A program made the translations under genes and the position numbers. The notes under the pieces are model-generated. The model did not search any database. It was not told the origin of the DNA and was given only the letters and a program-made list of their open reading frames with translations. Positions 52,565 to 60,954 of a stretch of DNA of 64,000 bases are shown here, piece by piece. Origin of the DNA: Methylobacterium nonmethylotrophicum. GTDB taxonomy: Bacteria; Pseudomonadota; Alphaproteobacteria; Rhizobiales; Beijerinckiaceae. The first letter of the stretch is position 1. Each line of letters opens with the position of its first letter. The stretch spans positions 176,408 to 240,407 of the forward strand of contig NZ_SRLB01000013.1 in NCBI RefSeq assembly GCF_004745635.1, written 5' to 3'.

Positions 52565-52836
52565 TCGAACCGGTCGTTTAAATCCCTTTTTTCGAGCCCG
52601 GCGGCGTGGGATGCACGCGGCACCTAGGAGGCTGCAACGATCGCGGCTCTCCTCACACCCGTCTCCTTATCGCGTCCCTCCCCGGGCTCTGAACGGCAGC
52701 GCGGGGTCGCGGACGCCCCGGAGGGCCGGCGGGCTCCGCGCGGGCGGGCAGCACCGGGCGCCGCCGAGGCACCGCCGGATCCGTCCACCGGAGCCCGGAC
52801 AACCAGAACCGTACGCGAAGCGCGTCAGGAGGAAGC

Positions 52837-55800
52837 ATGCTGCAGGCCATGAGCAAGACCGGTCCGATCAAGCGGCTGCTGGTCGCCAACCGGTCCGAGA
52901 TCGCCATCCGGATCTTCCGGGCCGCCACCGAGCTCGGCATCCGCACGATCGCGATCTACGCCGACGAGGACAAGCTCTCGCTCCACCGCTTCAAGGCCGA
53001 CGAGGCCTACCTCGTCGGCCGCGGGGCCGCCGGCGAGTTGCATCTCGGGCCGCTCGAGGCCTACCTCTCCATCGACGAGGTGATCCGCGTCGCCCGCGCC
53101 AGCGGCGCGGACGCGATCCATCCCGGCTACGGCTTCCTCTCCGAGAGCCCGGAATTCGCCGAGGCCTGCGCGGCCAACGGCATCGTCTTCGTCGGCCCCT
53201 CGCCCGAGACGATGCGGGCGCTCGGCAACAAGGTCTCGGCCCGCAACCTCGCCACCTCGGTCGACGTCCCGGTGATGCCGGCGACCGATCCCCTGCCCGA
53301 CGACGAGGCCGAGATCCGCCGCCTCGCCGCCGGGATCGGCTATCCCGTGATGCTCAAGGCGTCCTGGGGCGGCGGCGGGCGCGGCATGCGCCCGATCGAG
53401 GGCGAGGACGGCCTGATCGAGGCGGTGCGCTCGGCGCGCCGCGAGGCCAAGGCCGCCTTCGGCAAGGACGAGGTCTATCTCGAGAAGCTCGTCCGGCGCG
53501 CCCGCCACGTCGAGGTCCAGCTCGTCGGCGACCGGCACGGCACCGTGATGCACCTGTTCGAGCGCGACTGCTCGATCCAGCGCCGCAATCAGAAGATCAT
53601 CGAGCGCGCCCCCGCCCCCTACCTCGACGCCGCGACACGCCAGGAGCTGTGCGAGGCGGCCCTGCGCATCGGCCGGGCGACCGGCTATGTCGGCGCCGGG
53701 ACGGTCGAGTTCCTGATGGATGCCGAGACCGGGCGCTTCTATTTCATCGAGGTCAACCCGCGCATCCAGGTCGAGCATACGGTCACCGAGCAGGTCACCG
53801 GCCTCGACATCGTCAAGGCGCAGATCCGCATCATGGAGGGCGGGCGGCTCGGCGCGGTCGAGGAGACCGGCATCCCGGACCAGGAGTCGGTGCGCCTCAA
53901 CGGCCACGCCCTGCAGTGCCGCATCACCACCGAGGACCCGGACAACAGCTTTATCCCGGATTACGGCCGTATCACCGCCTATCGCGGCGCCTTCGGCTTC
54001 GGAATCCGCATCGACGGTGGCACCGCCTATTCGGGCGCCGTCGTCACGCGCCACTACGATCCGATGCTGGAGAAGGTCACCGCCTGGGCGGCGGCGCCGG
54101 CCGATGCCATCGCCCGCATGAGCCGGGCCTTGCGCGAGTACCGCATCCGGGGCGTGGCCACCAACCTGTCCTTCCTCGAGGCGGTGCTCGACCATCCGAG
54201 GTTCCGCGGCGACGCCTACACCACCCGCTTCATCGACGAGACGCCCGAGCTGTTCGCCCGGCAGGAGCGCCGCGACCGGGCGAGCAAGCTCCTGACCTAC
54301 ATCGCCGACGTGTCGGTCAACGGACATCCGGAGACCCGAGGGCGGCCCCGCCCGCCCGCCGAGGCCCGCCGGCCCGAGCCGCCGCGCTTCGCCACCGAAG
54401 CCGGCCGGGCCCCAGCCCGCGAGGGCACGCGCCAGATCCTCGACCGGCTCGGGCCGCAGGGCTTCGCGGCCTGGATGCGTGCCGAAACCCGGGTGCTCGT
54501 CACCGACACGACGATGCGCGACGCCCACCAGTCGCTGCTCGCCACGCGGGTGCGCACCTTCGACATCGCGGCGGCGGCGGGCGCCACCGCGACCGGGCTG
54601 CCGGAACTCCTGTCGCTCGAATGCTGGGGCGGCGCGACCTTCGACGTCGCGATGCGGTTCCTCACCGAGGATCCGTGGGAGCGGCTCGCCCTGATCCGCG
54701 AGGCGGCCCCGACCCTCCTCACCCAGATGCTGCTGCGCGGCGCCAACGGCGTCGGCTACACCAACTACCCCGACAACGTCGTGCGCCACTTCGTGCGCCA
54801 GGCGGCCCGCGGCGGCATGGACCTGTTCCGCATCTTCGACTGCCTCAACTGGGTCGAGAACATGCGGGTGGCGATCGATGCGGTGGCGTCCGAGGGCAAG
54901 ATCGCCGAGGGCGCCCTGTGCTACACCGGCGACATCCTCGATCCGTCCCGCAGCAAGTATTCCCTCGCCTACTATGTCGGGCTCGCCCGCGAGCTTGAGC
55001 AGGCGGGCTGCCACGTTCTGGCGATCAAGGACATGGCGGGGCTGCTCAAGCCCGCCGCGGCGCGCGTCCTGGTCAACGCCCTGAAGGAGGAGGTCGGCCT
55101 CCCGCTTCACCTCCACACCCACGACACCTCGGGCATCGCCGGTGCCACGGTGCTGGCCGCCGTCGAGGCAGGCGTCGACGCGGTCGACGCGGCGATCGAC
55201 GCCATGTCGGGCACGACCTCCCAGGCCTGCCTCGGCTCCCTGGTCGAGGCCCTGCGCCACACCGAGCGGGACAGCGGGCTCGATCCCGCGGCGATCCGGC
55301 GCCTGAGCCTGTACTGGGAGGCGGTCCGCCGGCAATACGCCGCCTTCGAGAGCGACCAGAGGTCGGGCGCCTCCGAGGTCTACCTGCACGAGATGCCCGG
55401 CGGGCAGTTCACCAACCTGAAGGAGCAGGCCCGCTCCCTCGGCCTCGACCGCAAGTGGGATCAGGTTGCGCAGGCCTACCGGGCGGCGAACGACCTGTTC
55501 GGCGACATCGTCAAGGTGACGCCGTCCTCGAAGGTGGTCGGCGACATGGCCCTGATGATGGTCTCCCAGGGCATCAGCGCCGAGGAGGTGCTGTCGCCCG
55601 GGACCGAGATCGCCTTCCCGGCCTCGGTGGTCGAGATGATGCGCGGCGACCTCGGCCAGCCGCCGGGCGGCTGGCCGGCGGAGATCCAGCGGCGGGTGCT
55701 GAAGGGCGAGACGCCCTCGACGGCGCGGCCGGGGGCGCTCCTGCCGGAGGCCGACCTCGCGGCGGCGCGGCTCCAGGCCGAGGCGGCCTGCGGCCGGGCG

Positions 55801-56355
55801 CTCACGGAGGCGGAGCTGGCCTCGTACCTGATGTACCCGAAGGTGTTCACCGAGTTCTGCCTCGCCGCCCGCCGCTACGGCCCGGTCGCGGTTCTGCCGA
55901 CCCCGGTCTTCCTGTACGGGATGGAGCCGGGCGACGAGATCGTGGTGACGCTCGAGCGCGGCAAGGTGCTGGTGGTGCGCCTCGTCGCCCGGAGCGAGAC
56001 CGACGAGGAGGGGCAGGTCCGGGTGTTCTTCGAGCTCAACGGGCAGCCCCGCATCGTGACGGTGCCGAACCGCGCGGCGGCGGCGACGCGCCCGGCGCGC
56101 CGCAAGGCGGAGGACGGACGCGAGGACCACCTCGCCGCGCCGATGCCGGGCAGCATCTCCACGGTCGCGGTGCGGGAGGGCCAGGCCGTGCGGGCCGGCG
56201 ACGTCGTGATGACGATCGAGGCGATGAAGATGGAGACGCTGCTGCACGCCCCCTGCGACGGGGTCGTGGCCGAGCTCCTCGTCGCCCCGGGACAGACGGT
56301 CGACGCCAAGGACCTCCTCGTCGTCCTGGCGCCCGGAACGGCTGACGGGATCTGA
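52837..56355 (+). CDS. pyc: Pyruvate carboxylase
   Basis: 1,172 residues, full length for a single-chain enzyme. It has a biotin carboxylase domain (about 11-460, with KASWGGGGRGM, the ATP-grasp Glu in EVNPRIQVEHTVTEQ), a carboxyltransferase domain (about 540-810, DTTMRDAHQSLLATR and KDMAGLLKP), a tetramerisation/allosteric region, and a biotinyl domain ending EAMKMETLLHAP with the biotin Lys at about 1131. It catalyses ATP-dependent carboxylation of pyruvate to oxaloacetate. AGGAGGAA precedes the ATG. The segment between domains (about 495-535) is Arg/Pro-rich. Being next to an RraA-type aldolase/oxaloacetate decarboxylase, it may rebalance pyruvate and oxaloacetate released by the local pathway. 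Confidence 0.95.
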   Translation: MLQAMSKTGPIKRLLVANRSEIAIRIFRAATELGIRTIAIYADEDKLSLHRFKADEAYLVGRGAAGELHLGPLEAYLSIDEVIRVARASGADAIHPGYGFLSESPEFAEACAANGIVFVGPSPETMRALGNKVSARNLATSVDVPVMPATDPLPDDEAEIRRLAAGIGYPVMLKASWGGGGRGMRPIEGEDGLIEAVRSARREAKAAFGKDEVYLEKLVRRARHVEVQLVGDRHGTVMHLFERDCSIQRRNQKIIERAPAPYLDAATRQELCEAALRIGRATGYVGAGTVEFLMDAETGRFYFIEVNPRIQVEHTVTEQVTGLDIVKAQIRIMEGGRLGAVEETGIPDQESVRLNGHALQCRITTEDPDNSFIPDYGRITAYRGAFGFGIRIDGGTAYSGAVVTRHYDPMLEKVTAWAAAPADAIARMSRALREYRIRGVATNLSFLEAVLDHPRFRGDAYTTRFIDETPELFARQERRDRASKLLTYIADVSVNGHPETRGRPRPPAEARRPEPPRFATEAGRAPAREGTRQILDRLGPQGFAAWMRAETRVLVTDTTMRDAHQSLLATRVRTFDIAAAAGATATGLPELLSLECWGGATFDVAMRFLTEDPWERLALIREAAPTLLTQMLLRGANGVGYTNYPDNVVRHFVRQAARGGMDLFRIFDCLNWVENMRVAIDAVASEGKIAEGALCYTGDILDPSRSKYSLAYYVGLARELEQAGCHVLAIKDMAGLLKPAAARVLVNALKEEVGLPLHLHTHDTSGIAGATVLAAVEAGVDAVDAAIDAMSGTTSQACLGSLVEALRHTERDSGLDPAAIRRLSLYWEAVRRQYAAFESDQRSGASEVYLHEMPGGQFTNLKEQARSLGLDRKWDQVAQAYRAANDLFGDIVKVTPSSKVVGDMALMMVSQGISAEEVLSPGTEIAFPASVVEMMRGDLGQPPGGWPAEIQRRVLKGETPSTARPGALLPEADLAAARLQAEAACGRALTEAELASYLMYPKVFTEFCLAARRYGPVAVLPTPVFLYGMEPGDEIVVTLERGKVLVVRLVARSETDEEGQVRVFFELNGQPRIVTVPNRAAAATRPARRKAEDGREDHLAAPMPGSISTVAVREGQAVRAGDVVMTIEAMKMETLLHAPCDGVVAELLVAPGQTVDAKDLLVVLAPGTADGI

Positions 56356-56386
56356 TGACGACCAACCAGACTAGAAGGAGCATACC

Positions 56387-57034
56387 ATGACCGACGCCCA
56401 AGCCCTCTCCGCCCCGGATCGCGCCGCCAGCGCCGCGGCGGTCGAGCTGTTCCGCGGCGCCGCGACCGCCTTGATCAGCGACAACCTCGACCGGCTGCCG
56501 GGCCTCGTCGGCCTGCGCCCGTTCCATCGCGGGGGCGCGCTCGCCGGCATCGCCCTCACGGTGCGCGTGCGCAGCGGCGACAACCTGGCGATCCACCAGG
56601 CGCTCAACATCGCCCAGCCCGGAGACGTGATCGTGGTCGACGGCGGCGGCGACACCAGCCGTGCCCTGGTGGGCGACATCATGAAGGCGATCGCCGAGAG
56701 CCGGGGCGTCGCGGGCTTCGTCATCGACGGCGCCATCCGCGACTCCGCCGCCTTCGCGGCCTCGGACTTCCCCTGCTACGCGCGGGCGGCGATCCACCGG
56801 GGGCCGTACAAGGCGGGTCCCGGCGAGATCAACGTGCCGGTCTCGGTCGGCGGCTGGACCGTCCGTCCCGGCGACGTCGTCGTTGGCGACGCGGACGGGG
56901 TCGTCACCTTCCCGGCTGCCATCGCGGCGAGCCTGATCACGGCCGTTCGCGCCCAGGAAGCCCGGGAGGCCGAGATGCTGCATATGATCGGCGAGGGCCG
57001 CTACGACGGCCGCTACGGCAAGACCGCCAAGTAG
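56387..57034 (+). CDS. RraA-family aldolase/decarboxylase (second copy)
   Basis: 215 residues; AGAAGGAGC precedes the ATG, 31 bases after pyruvate carboxylase. Conserved segments mirror those of the first copy (ISDNLDRLPGL, RVRSGDNLAIHQAL, GVAGFVIDGAIRDSAAF, HRGPYKAGPGEINVPV), including the catalytic Arg-Asp. The C-terminus differs (EGRYDGRYGKTAK). Expected chemistry is retro-aldol cleavage to pyruvate and a keto acid, or oxaloacetate decarboxylation. If it is an oxaloacetate decarboxylase, pairing with pyruvate carboxylase would be a futile cycle, so the aldolase role is more economical (inference). Confidence 0.88.
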   Translation: MTDAQALSAPDRAASAAAVELFRGAATALISDNLDRLPGLVGLRPFHRGGALAGIALTVRVRSGDNLAIHQALNIAQPGDVIVVDGGGDTSRALVGDIMKAIAESRGVAGFVIDGAIRDSAAFAASDFPCYARAAIHRGPYKAGPGEINVPVSVGGWTVRPGDVVVGDADGVVTFPAAIAASLITAVRAQEAREAEMLHMIGEGRYDGRYGKTAK

Positions 57035-57143
57035 CGGCACCAAGCGTATCGTCTCGGTCGCCGCCCGTCGCGGCACGGAACCCGGCGCGGGTCTTGCGTG
57101 CCGCCGTCGGCGGGTCGTGGCCGGGACGTTCGGAATTCTCACG

Positions 57144-58076
57144 ATGAAGCACCCGCTCCGGAGTCGTCCAGTGAAGAAGATTGCCTTGTTCGTGTTCCTG
57201 TCCGCCCTGGCTCTGCCCGCGCACGCGGCGGAACTGACGGGAACCCTGAAGAAGATCAAGGATTCGAACCGGATCGTCCTCGGCGTGCGCGACGGCGGTC
57301 CGCCGTTCAGCTACATCGACAACAACCAGACCTATGTCGGCTACACGATCGACATCTGCAGCAGGATCGTCGACGCGATCAAGAAGGAGGTCGGCGCCGC
57401 GGATCTCAAGGTCGAGATGCTGCCGATCACCTCGTCGACCCGCATCCCCCTGATGACGAACGGAACGATCGACCTCGAATGCGGGTCGACCACGAACAAT
57501 CCCGAGCGCCAGAAGCAGGTCACCTTCACCAACGCCCACTTCGTCACGGCGAGCCGCTTCGCGTCGAAGAAGGCCCAGAAGATCGAGACGATCGACGACC
57601 TGAAGGGCAAGTCGGTCGTGTCCGTGGCGGGCTCGGTCAACATCGTCCAGATCAACAAGCTGAACACCGAGCGGAAGCTCGGGATCACCGTCCAGACGGC
57701 GAAGGACACCGTGGAGGCTTTCCTGCTGCTCGAGACCGACCGGGCGGCCGCCTTCGTGATGGACGACGTGCAGCTCAGCATCCTGATCGCGCTGTCGAAG
57801 GATCCGGCGGCCTACACGATCAGCAAGGAGGCGTTCGGTCCGCCCGAGCCCTACGGGATCATGCTGCGCCGCGACGACGCGCCGTTCAAGGCCCTGGTGG
57901 ACCGGACCACCGCCGACCTCTACCGCAGCCCGGAGATCGGCGCGATCTACAGGAAGTGGTTCGAATCCCCGGTGCCGCCCAAGGGGATCAATTACCGGTT
58001 CCCGATGCCGGCGGAGCTGAAGCGCGCCTTCGAGCATCCGACCGACAGCCCGGACCCGGCGGCCTACAGGAACTGA
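57144..58076 (+). CDS. Orphan GltI-like amino-acid/dicarboxylate binding protein
   Basis: 310 residues from the ATG at 57144. A GTG nine codons upstream is possible but would push the signal peptide inward. The Sec leader (VKKIALFVFLSALALPAHA) is followed by an SBP_bac_3 domain: RIVLGVRDGGPPFSYIDNN, GYTIDICSRIVDAIK, DLECGSTTNNPERQKQV. This is close to the glutamate/aspartate-binding protein GltI. No permease or ATPase gene is adjacent. It may feed an importer encoded elsewhere or act as a sensor input. It converges on the amidohydrolase gene. Confidence 0.87.
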   Translation: MKHPLRSRPVKKIALFVFLSALALPAHAAELTGTLKKIKDSNRIVLGVRDGGPPFSYIDNNQTYVGYTIDICSRIVDAIKKEVGAADLKVEMLPITSSTRIPLMTNGTIDLECGSTTNNPERQKQVTFTNAHFVTASRFASKKAQKIETIDDLKGKSVVSVAGSVNIVQINKLNTERKLGITVQTAKDTVEAFLLLETDRAAAFVMDDVQLSILIALSKDPAAYTISKEAFGPPEPYGIMLRRDDAPFKALVDRTTADLYRSPEIGAIYRKWFESPVPPKGINYRFPMPAELKRAFEHPTDSPDPAAYRN

Positions 58077-58094
58077 GCGAACCCTGCTCCTGAC

Positions 58095-58122
58095 GAGCGC
58101 CCCCCCCCCGGGGGGCCCGCTC
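58095..58122. terminator. GC-rich hairpin between convergent genes
   Basis: GAGCG, a run of C, a run of six G, then CGCTC can fold into a strong stem in the 50-base gap between the binding-protein and amidohydrolase stops. It works in either direction. The absence of a T-tract leaves its termination strength open; the homopolymer is also a likely sequencing trouble spot. Confidence 0.5.
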
Positions 58123-58126
58123 GCCT

Positions 58127-58930
58127 TCAGAAGCCGTAGAGGGATGCGGGGTTCCGGACGAGCACCTTGCGGAGGCGGTCCTCCCCGCCGAGGATCGACG
58201 TCAGGATGCCGGCGAGGGGCGCCGCCTCCGGCGACTCCGGCTCGGTGACGTGGGGCCAGTCCGATCCCCAGAGCAGGCGGTCCTCGTTCTCGCCGGCCAG
58301 CCGACGCCCGATCCCGGCGATGTCCTCGTAGCCCGGCGGGCCCGTCCGGCTGTCCTGGTAGGGGGCCGAGAGCTTGACCCAGGCCCGCCCGGTGCCGAGC
58401 AGCCGCAGCACCGCGTCGAGGCCCGAATCCCCGGCCCACCGGACGCGTCCGAAATGGTCGAGGACCAGCGGGACGGGCAGCGCGCGCAGCATCGCCTCGT
58501 GCTCGGCCAACGCGCTCGCCTCGATATGAAGCTGGATGTGCCAGCCGAGATCCGCGACCAGCCCGGCGATCGCCGGCATCATCGCCATCGTCGTCGCGCC
58601 CGCCTGCACCTGGTTGAAGCGCACGCCCCGGACGCCGAGTTCGTGCCAGTCGCGCAGCGCCGCCGCCGGCACGCGCTCGTCGATCACCGCGACGGCGCGG
58701 TAGCCGGGGCCGAGGGCGCGCAGCGCCGCGAGGGTGTGGTCGTTGTTCGTGCCGTAGAGCGAGGGCTGCACGACCACGCCCCGCGTCGTTCCGAGCCCGG
58801 CCGCGAAGGCGCGGTACTGCGCCACGTCGGCCGTCCGGTTGCGCACCGCCGGGTTCGGCACGGTGGGGAAGGCTGCGTCCATGATGTGGAAGTGGCAGTC
58901 CGTCGCCCCGTGGATCGCCGCGAAGGTCAT
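58127..58930 (-). CDS. Amidohydrolase-2 family, 2-pyrone-4,6-dicarboxylate-hydrolase-like
   Basis: 267 residues. The TIM-barrel motifs DCHFHIMD (HxH), LVLDHFGRVRW and LLWGSDWPHV (catalytic Asp) match the LigI/D-galactarolactone isomerase branch of the amidohydrolase superfamily. LigI opens 2-pyrone-4,6-dicarboxylate to oxalomesaconate. After hydration this is cleaved by an RraA-family aldolase to pyruvate and oxaloacetate, and such aldolases occur twice nearby. A lactone from sugar-acid breakdown is the alternative. It is the last gene of the TRAP operon, following the permease with an 81-base gap that holds a hairpin. Confidence 0.85.
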   Translation of the reverse strand: MTFAAIHGATDCHFHIMDAAFPTVPNPAVRNRTADVAQYRAFAAGLGTTRGVVVQPSLYGTNNDHTLAALRALGPGYRAVAVIDERVPAAALRDWHELGVRGVRFNQVQAGATTMAMMPAIAGLVADLGWHIQLHIEASALAEHEAMLRALPVPLVLDHFGRVRWAGDSGLDAVLRLLGTGRAWVKLSAPYQDSRTGPPGYEDIAGIGRRLAGENEDRLLWGSDWPHVTEPESPEAAPLAGILTSILGGEDRLRKVLVRNPASLYGF

Positions 58931-58976
58931 CGCCTGCTCCGTCCTCGAGAGAATCTTGCGTCGAGAGGGTTCTTGC

Positions 58977-59004
58977 GCCGGCCGCCCTCGTCCGGGCGGC
59001 CGGC
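58977..59004. other. Inverted repeat between TRAP permease and amidohydrolase genes
   Basis: A perfect 11-bp stem (GCCGGCCGCCC and complement) with a six-base loop. It is located eight bases past the permease stop on the minus strand and 47 bases before the amidohydrolase start. It could partly terminate transcription or stabilise the permease mRNA. Confidence 0.5.
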
Positions 59005-59011
59005 TGTCTGC

Positions 59012-60937
59012 TCAGCGCCCGAAGACGTGCAGCAGCGCCAGGGAGAAGAACGGGACCGCCGCCACCGCGAAGATGCCGAGGAGGAGCGCGAGCAGGTAGG
59101 GGAGGATCGCCCGCGAGGTCTCCTCGACGCTCGTCCCCATCACCGAGCAGGCCACGTAGAAGCCGATGCCGAGCGGCGGCATGAAGATGCCGACGCCCAT
59201 CGAGAGCAGCAGCACCATGGCGTAGTGCACGCCGTCGATGCCGAGCTGCGTCGCGATCGGGTAGAGGATGGGCCCGAGGATGATCAGGGCTGGCAATCCT
59301 TCCAGCAGCGAGCCGACCACGATGAGGATCAGGATCGAGCCGGCCAGGAACAGGTAGCGGTTGTCCCCGGCGGCGTGGAGCAGCGAGGCGAGATGCTGAG
59401 GCAGGTTGCCCGCCGCCATGATCCAGGCGAAGGAGCCCGCTGCCGCGACGATGAACAGCACCATGCCCGACGTCACCGCGCACTCGACCACGATTCTCAC
59501 GAAGCTGCGCCACCCGATCGAGCGGTAGACGAGGACGCAGAGCAGGATGCCGTAGAGCACCGCGACGGAGGACACCTCGGTCGGCGTCGCGAGGCCGAAC
59601 TTGATGCCGATGACGAGGATCATCGGCATCAGCAGCGGCAGGATCGCCCCGAGAGCGGCCTCGCCGAGGGCGGCCCGGCTCGCCCGCTCGACCCGGACGG
59701 TCGGGCTGCGGACCGCCATGACGTAGACGAGCGCCATGAGGATCACCGCCAGCACGGCGGCCGGCAGCAGGCCGGCGATGAACATGGCCCCGATCGAGAC
59801 CGGGACGACGGAGCCCAGGACCAGCATGGCGATGCTGGGCGGGATCGTCTCCGACATCGCCGCGGAGGCGGAGAGGACCGCGGCGCCGTCCTTCGGCTGG
59901 TAGCCCTTGCGCTCCAGCTCTTCGCGCATGACCGAGCCGACCGCGACGACATCCGCGATCTTCGAGCCGGAGACGCCCGAGACGAGGTAGGTCGTCATGA
60001 TCACGACCTGCAGCAGGCCGCCTCGGAAATGGCCGACCAGCGCCATCGCCAACCCGACGAGCCGGCGGCTGATGCCGCCCTTCTCCATCACCATCCCGGC
60101 CCAGATGAAGAAGGGCAGCGTGAGGAGGATGAAGTGGCCCGAGCCGTCGATGGTGTTCTGGGCCACCGCGACGGTCGGTGCGAGGTCGGTCGCGAGCAGG
60201 AACAGGATCGACCCGAGCAGCATCGCGAACGCGACCGGCAGGCCGAGGAGGATGCTGGCGAAGAACACCAGCAGCATCCCGACGAGCGCCGCGCTCGTGT
60301 CGAGGCGCAGGTCAGGCATCCGGTTCATCGCGAGGACGAGGCCGCCGAGGACCCCAACGGCGAGCGCCGCCTGCGCGACTGCAACGAGGCGGTGCGCAAC
60401 GAGCAGCCGCTCGACCGCGAAGAGGCCGATCAGCAGCATGCCGGCGATGAACGGCACGACCGTGAGGCCGAGGTTCCACTGCAGCATCGGCATGATCGAC
60501 TGGGCGTTGACCTCCAGGAGATCGAGCGCGGCCAGGAGCGAGACCGCGACGACAGCCAGGACGACGACGTCGAGCCCCGCCATCACCATCCGGCGCATTG
60601 GCGCGGAGAGCGCGTCGGTGACGAGCGCGACCGTGGTGTGCTGGTGGCTCCGGTACGCGAGCGCCCCGCCGACGAAGGCGATGGTGAGCAGGGCGAGACG
60701 CGAGATCTCCTCGGCCCAGAGGTACGAGTGACCGAGGAAGACGCGCTGGACGATCTCGACGAGGATGAGGCCGAGTTCCCCGGCAAGCACGGCGAACAGG
60801 ACCGCCCGGGCGAGCCAGTCGACCGCATCCATGGCGCGGCGGTAGGTGCGGGCGAAGGCCCCGGGCGCCGGCAGGGCGCCCGGAGCGGATCCGAGATGGA
60901 CCGTCTCCGGTGCAGCGTTGGCCATGATGTTCACCAC
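59012..60937 (-). CDS. TRAP transporter permease, fused small (DctQ) and large (DctM) subunits
   Basis: 641 residues. The N-terminal part (about 38-185) has four helices of a DctQ subunit, including LWAEEISRLALLTIAFVGGA. After a linker helix, the DctM subunit begins near residue 215 (VGMLLVFFASILLGLPVAFA) and carries GVSGSKIADVVAVGSVM and the closing PPLGIGFYVACSV motifs. Fusions of the two TRAP membrane subunits are known, for example in sialic acid transporters. With the DctP gene directly upstream it forms a sodium-driven importer for a carboxylate. Confidence 0.93.
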   Translation of the reverse strand: MVNIMANAAPETVHLGSAPGALPAPGAFARTYRRAMDAVDWLARAVLFAVLAGELGLILVEIVQRVFLGHSYLWAEEISRLALLTIAFVGGALAYRSHQHTTVALVTDALSAPMRRMVMAGLDVVVLAVVAVSLLAALDLLEVNAQSIMPMLQWNLGLTVVPFIAGMLLIGLFAVERLLVAHRLVAVAQAALAVGVLGGLVLAMNRMPDLRLDTSAALVGMLLVFFASILLGLPVAFAMLLGSILFLLATDLAPTVAVAQNTIDGSGHFILLTLPFFIWAGMVMEKGGISRRLVGLAMALVGHFRGGLLQVVIMTTYLVSGVSGSKIADVVAVGSVMREELERKGYQPKDGAAVLSASAAMSETIPPSIAMLVLGSVVPVSIGAMFIAGLLPAAVLAVILMALVYVMAVRSPTVRVERASRAALGEAALGAILPLLMPMILVIGIKFGLATPTEVSSVAVLYGILLCVLVYRSIGWRSFVRIVVECAVTSGMVLFIVAAAGSFAWIMAAGNLPQHLASLLHAAGDNRYLFLAGSILILIVVGSLLEGLPALIILGPILYPIATQLGIDGVHYAMVLLLSMGVGIFMPPLGIGFYVACSVMGTSVEETSRAILPYLLALLLGIFAVAAVPFFSLALLHVFGR

Positions 60938-60954
60938 GTCGCGCCTCCCCCGGG

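Noticed and set aside
52611..54998. Very long open frame overlapping pyruvate carboxylase
   Set aside because: It is an Arg/Pro-rich shadow frame of the carboxylase gene, which has complete domains and a strong ribosome-binding site.
56840..56960. Second regulator operator upstream of the orphan binding protein
   Set aside because: No GTACA/TGTAC half-site or other dyad was found between the RraA-like gene and the binding-protein start.
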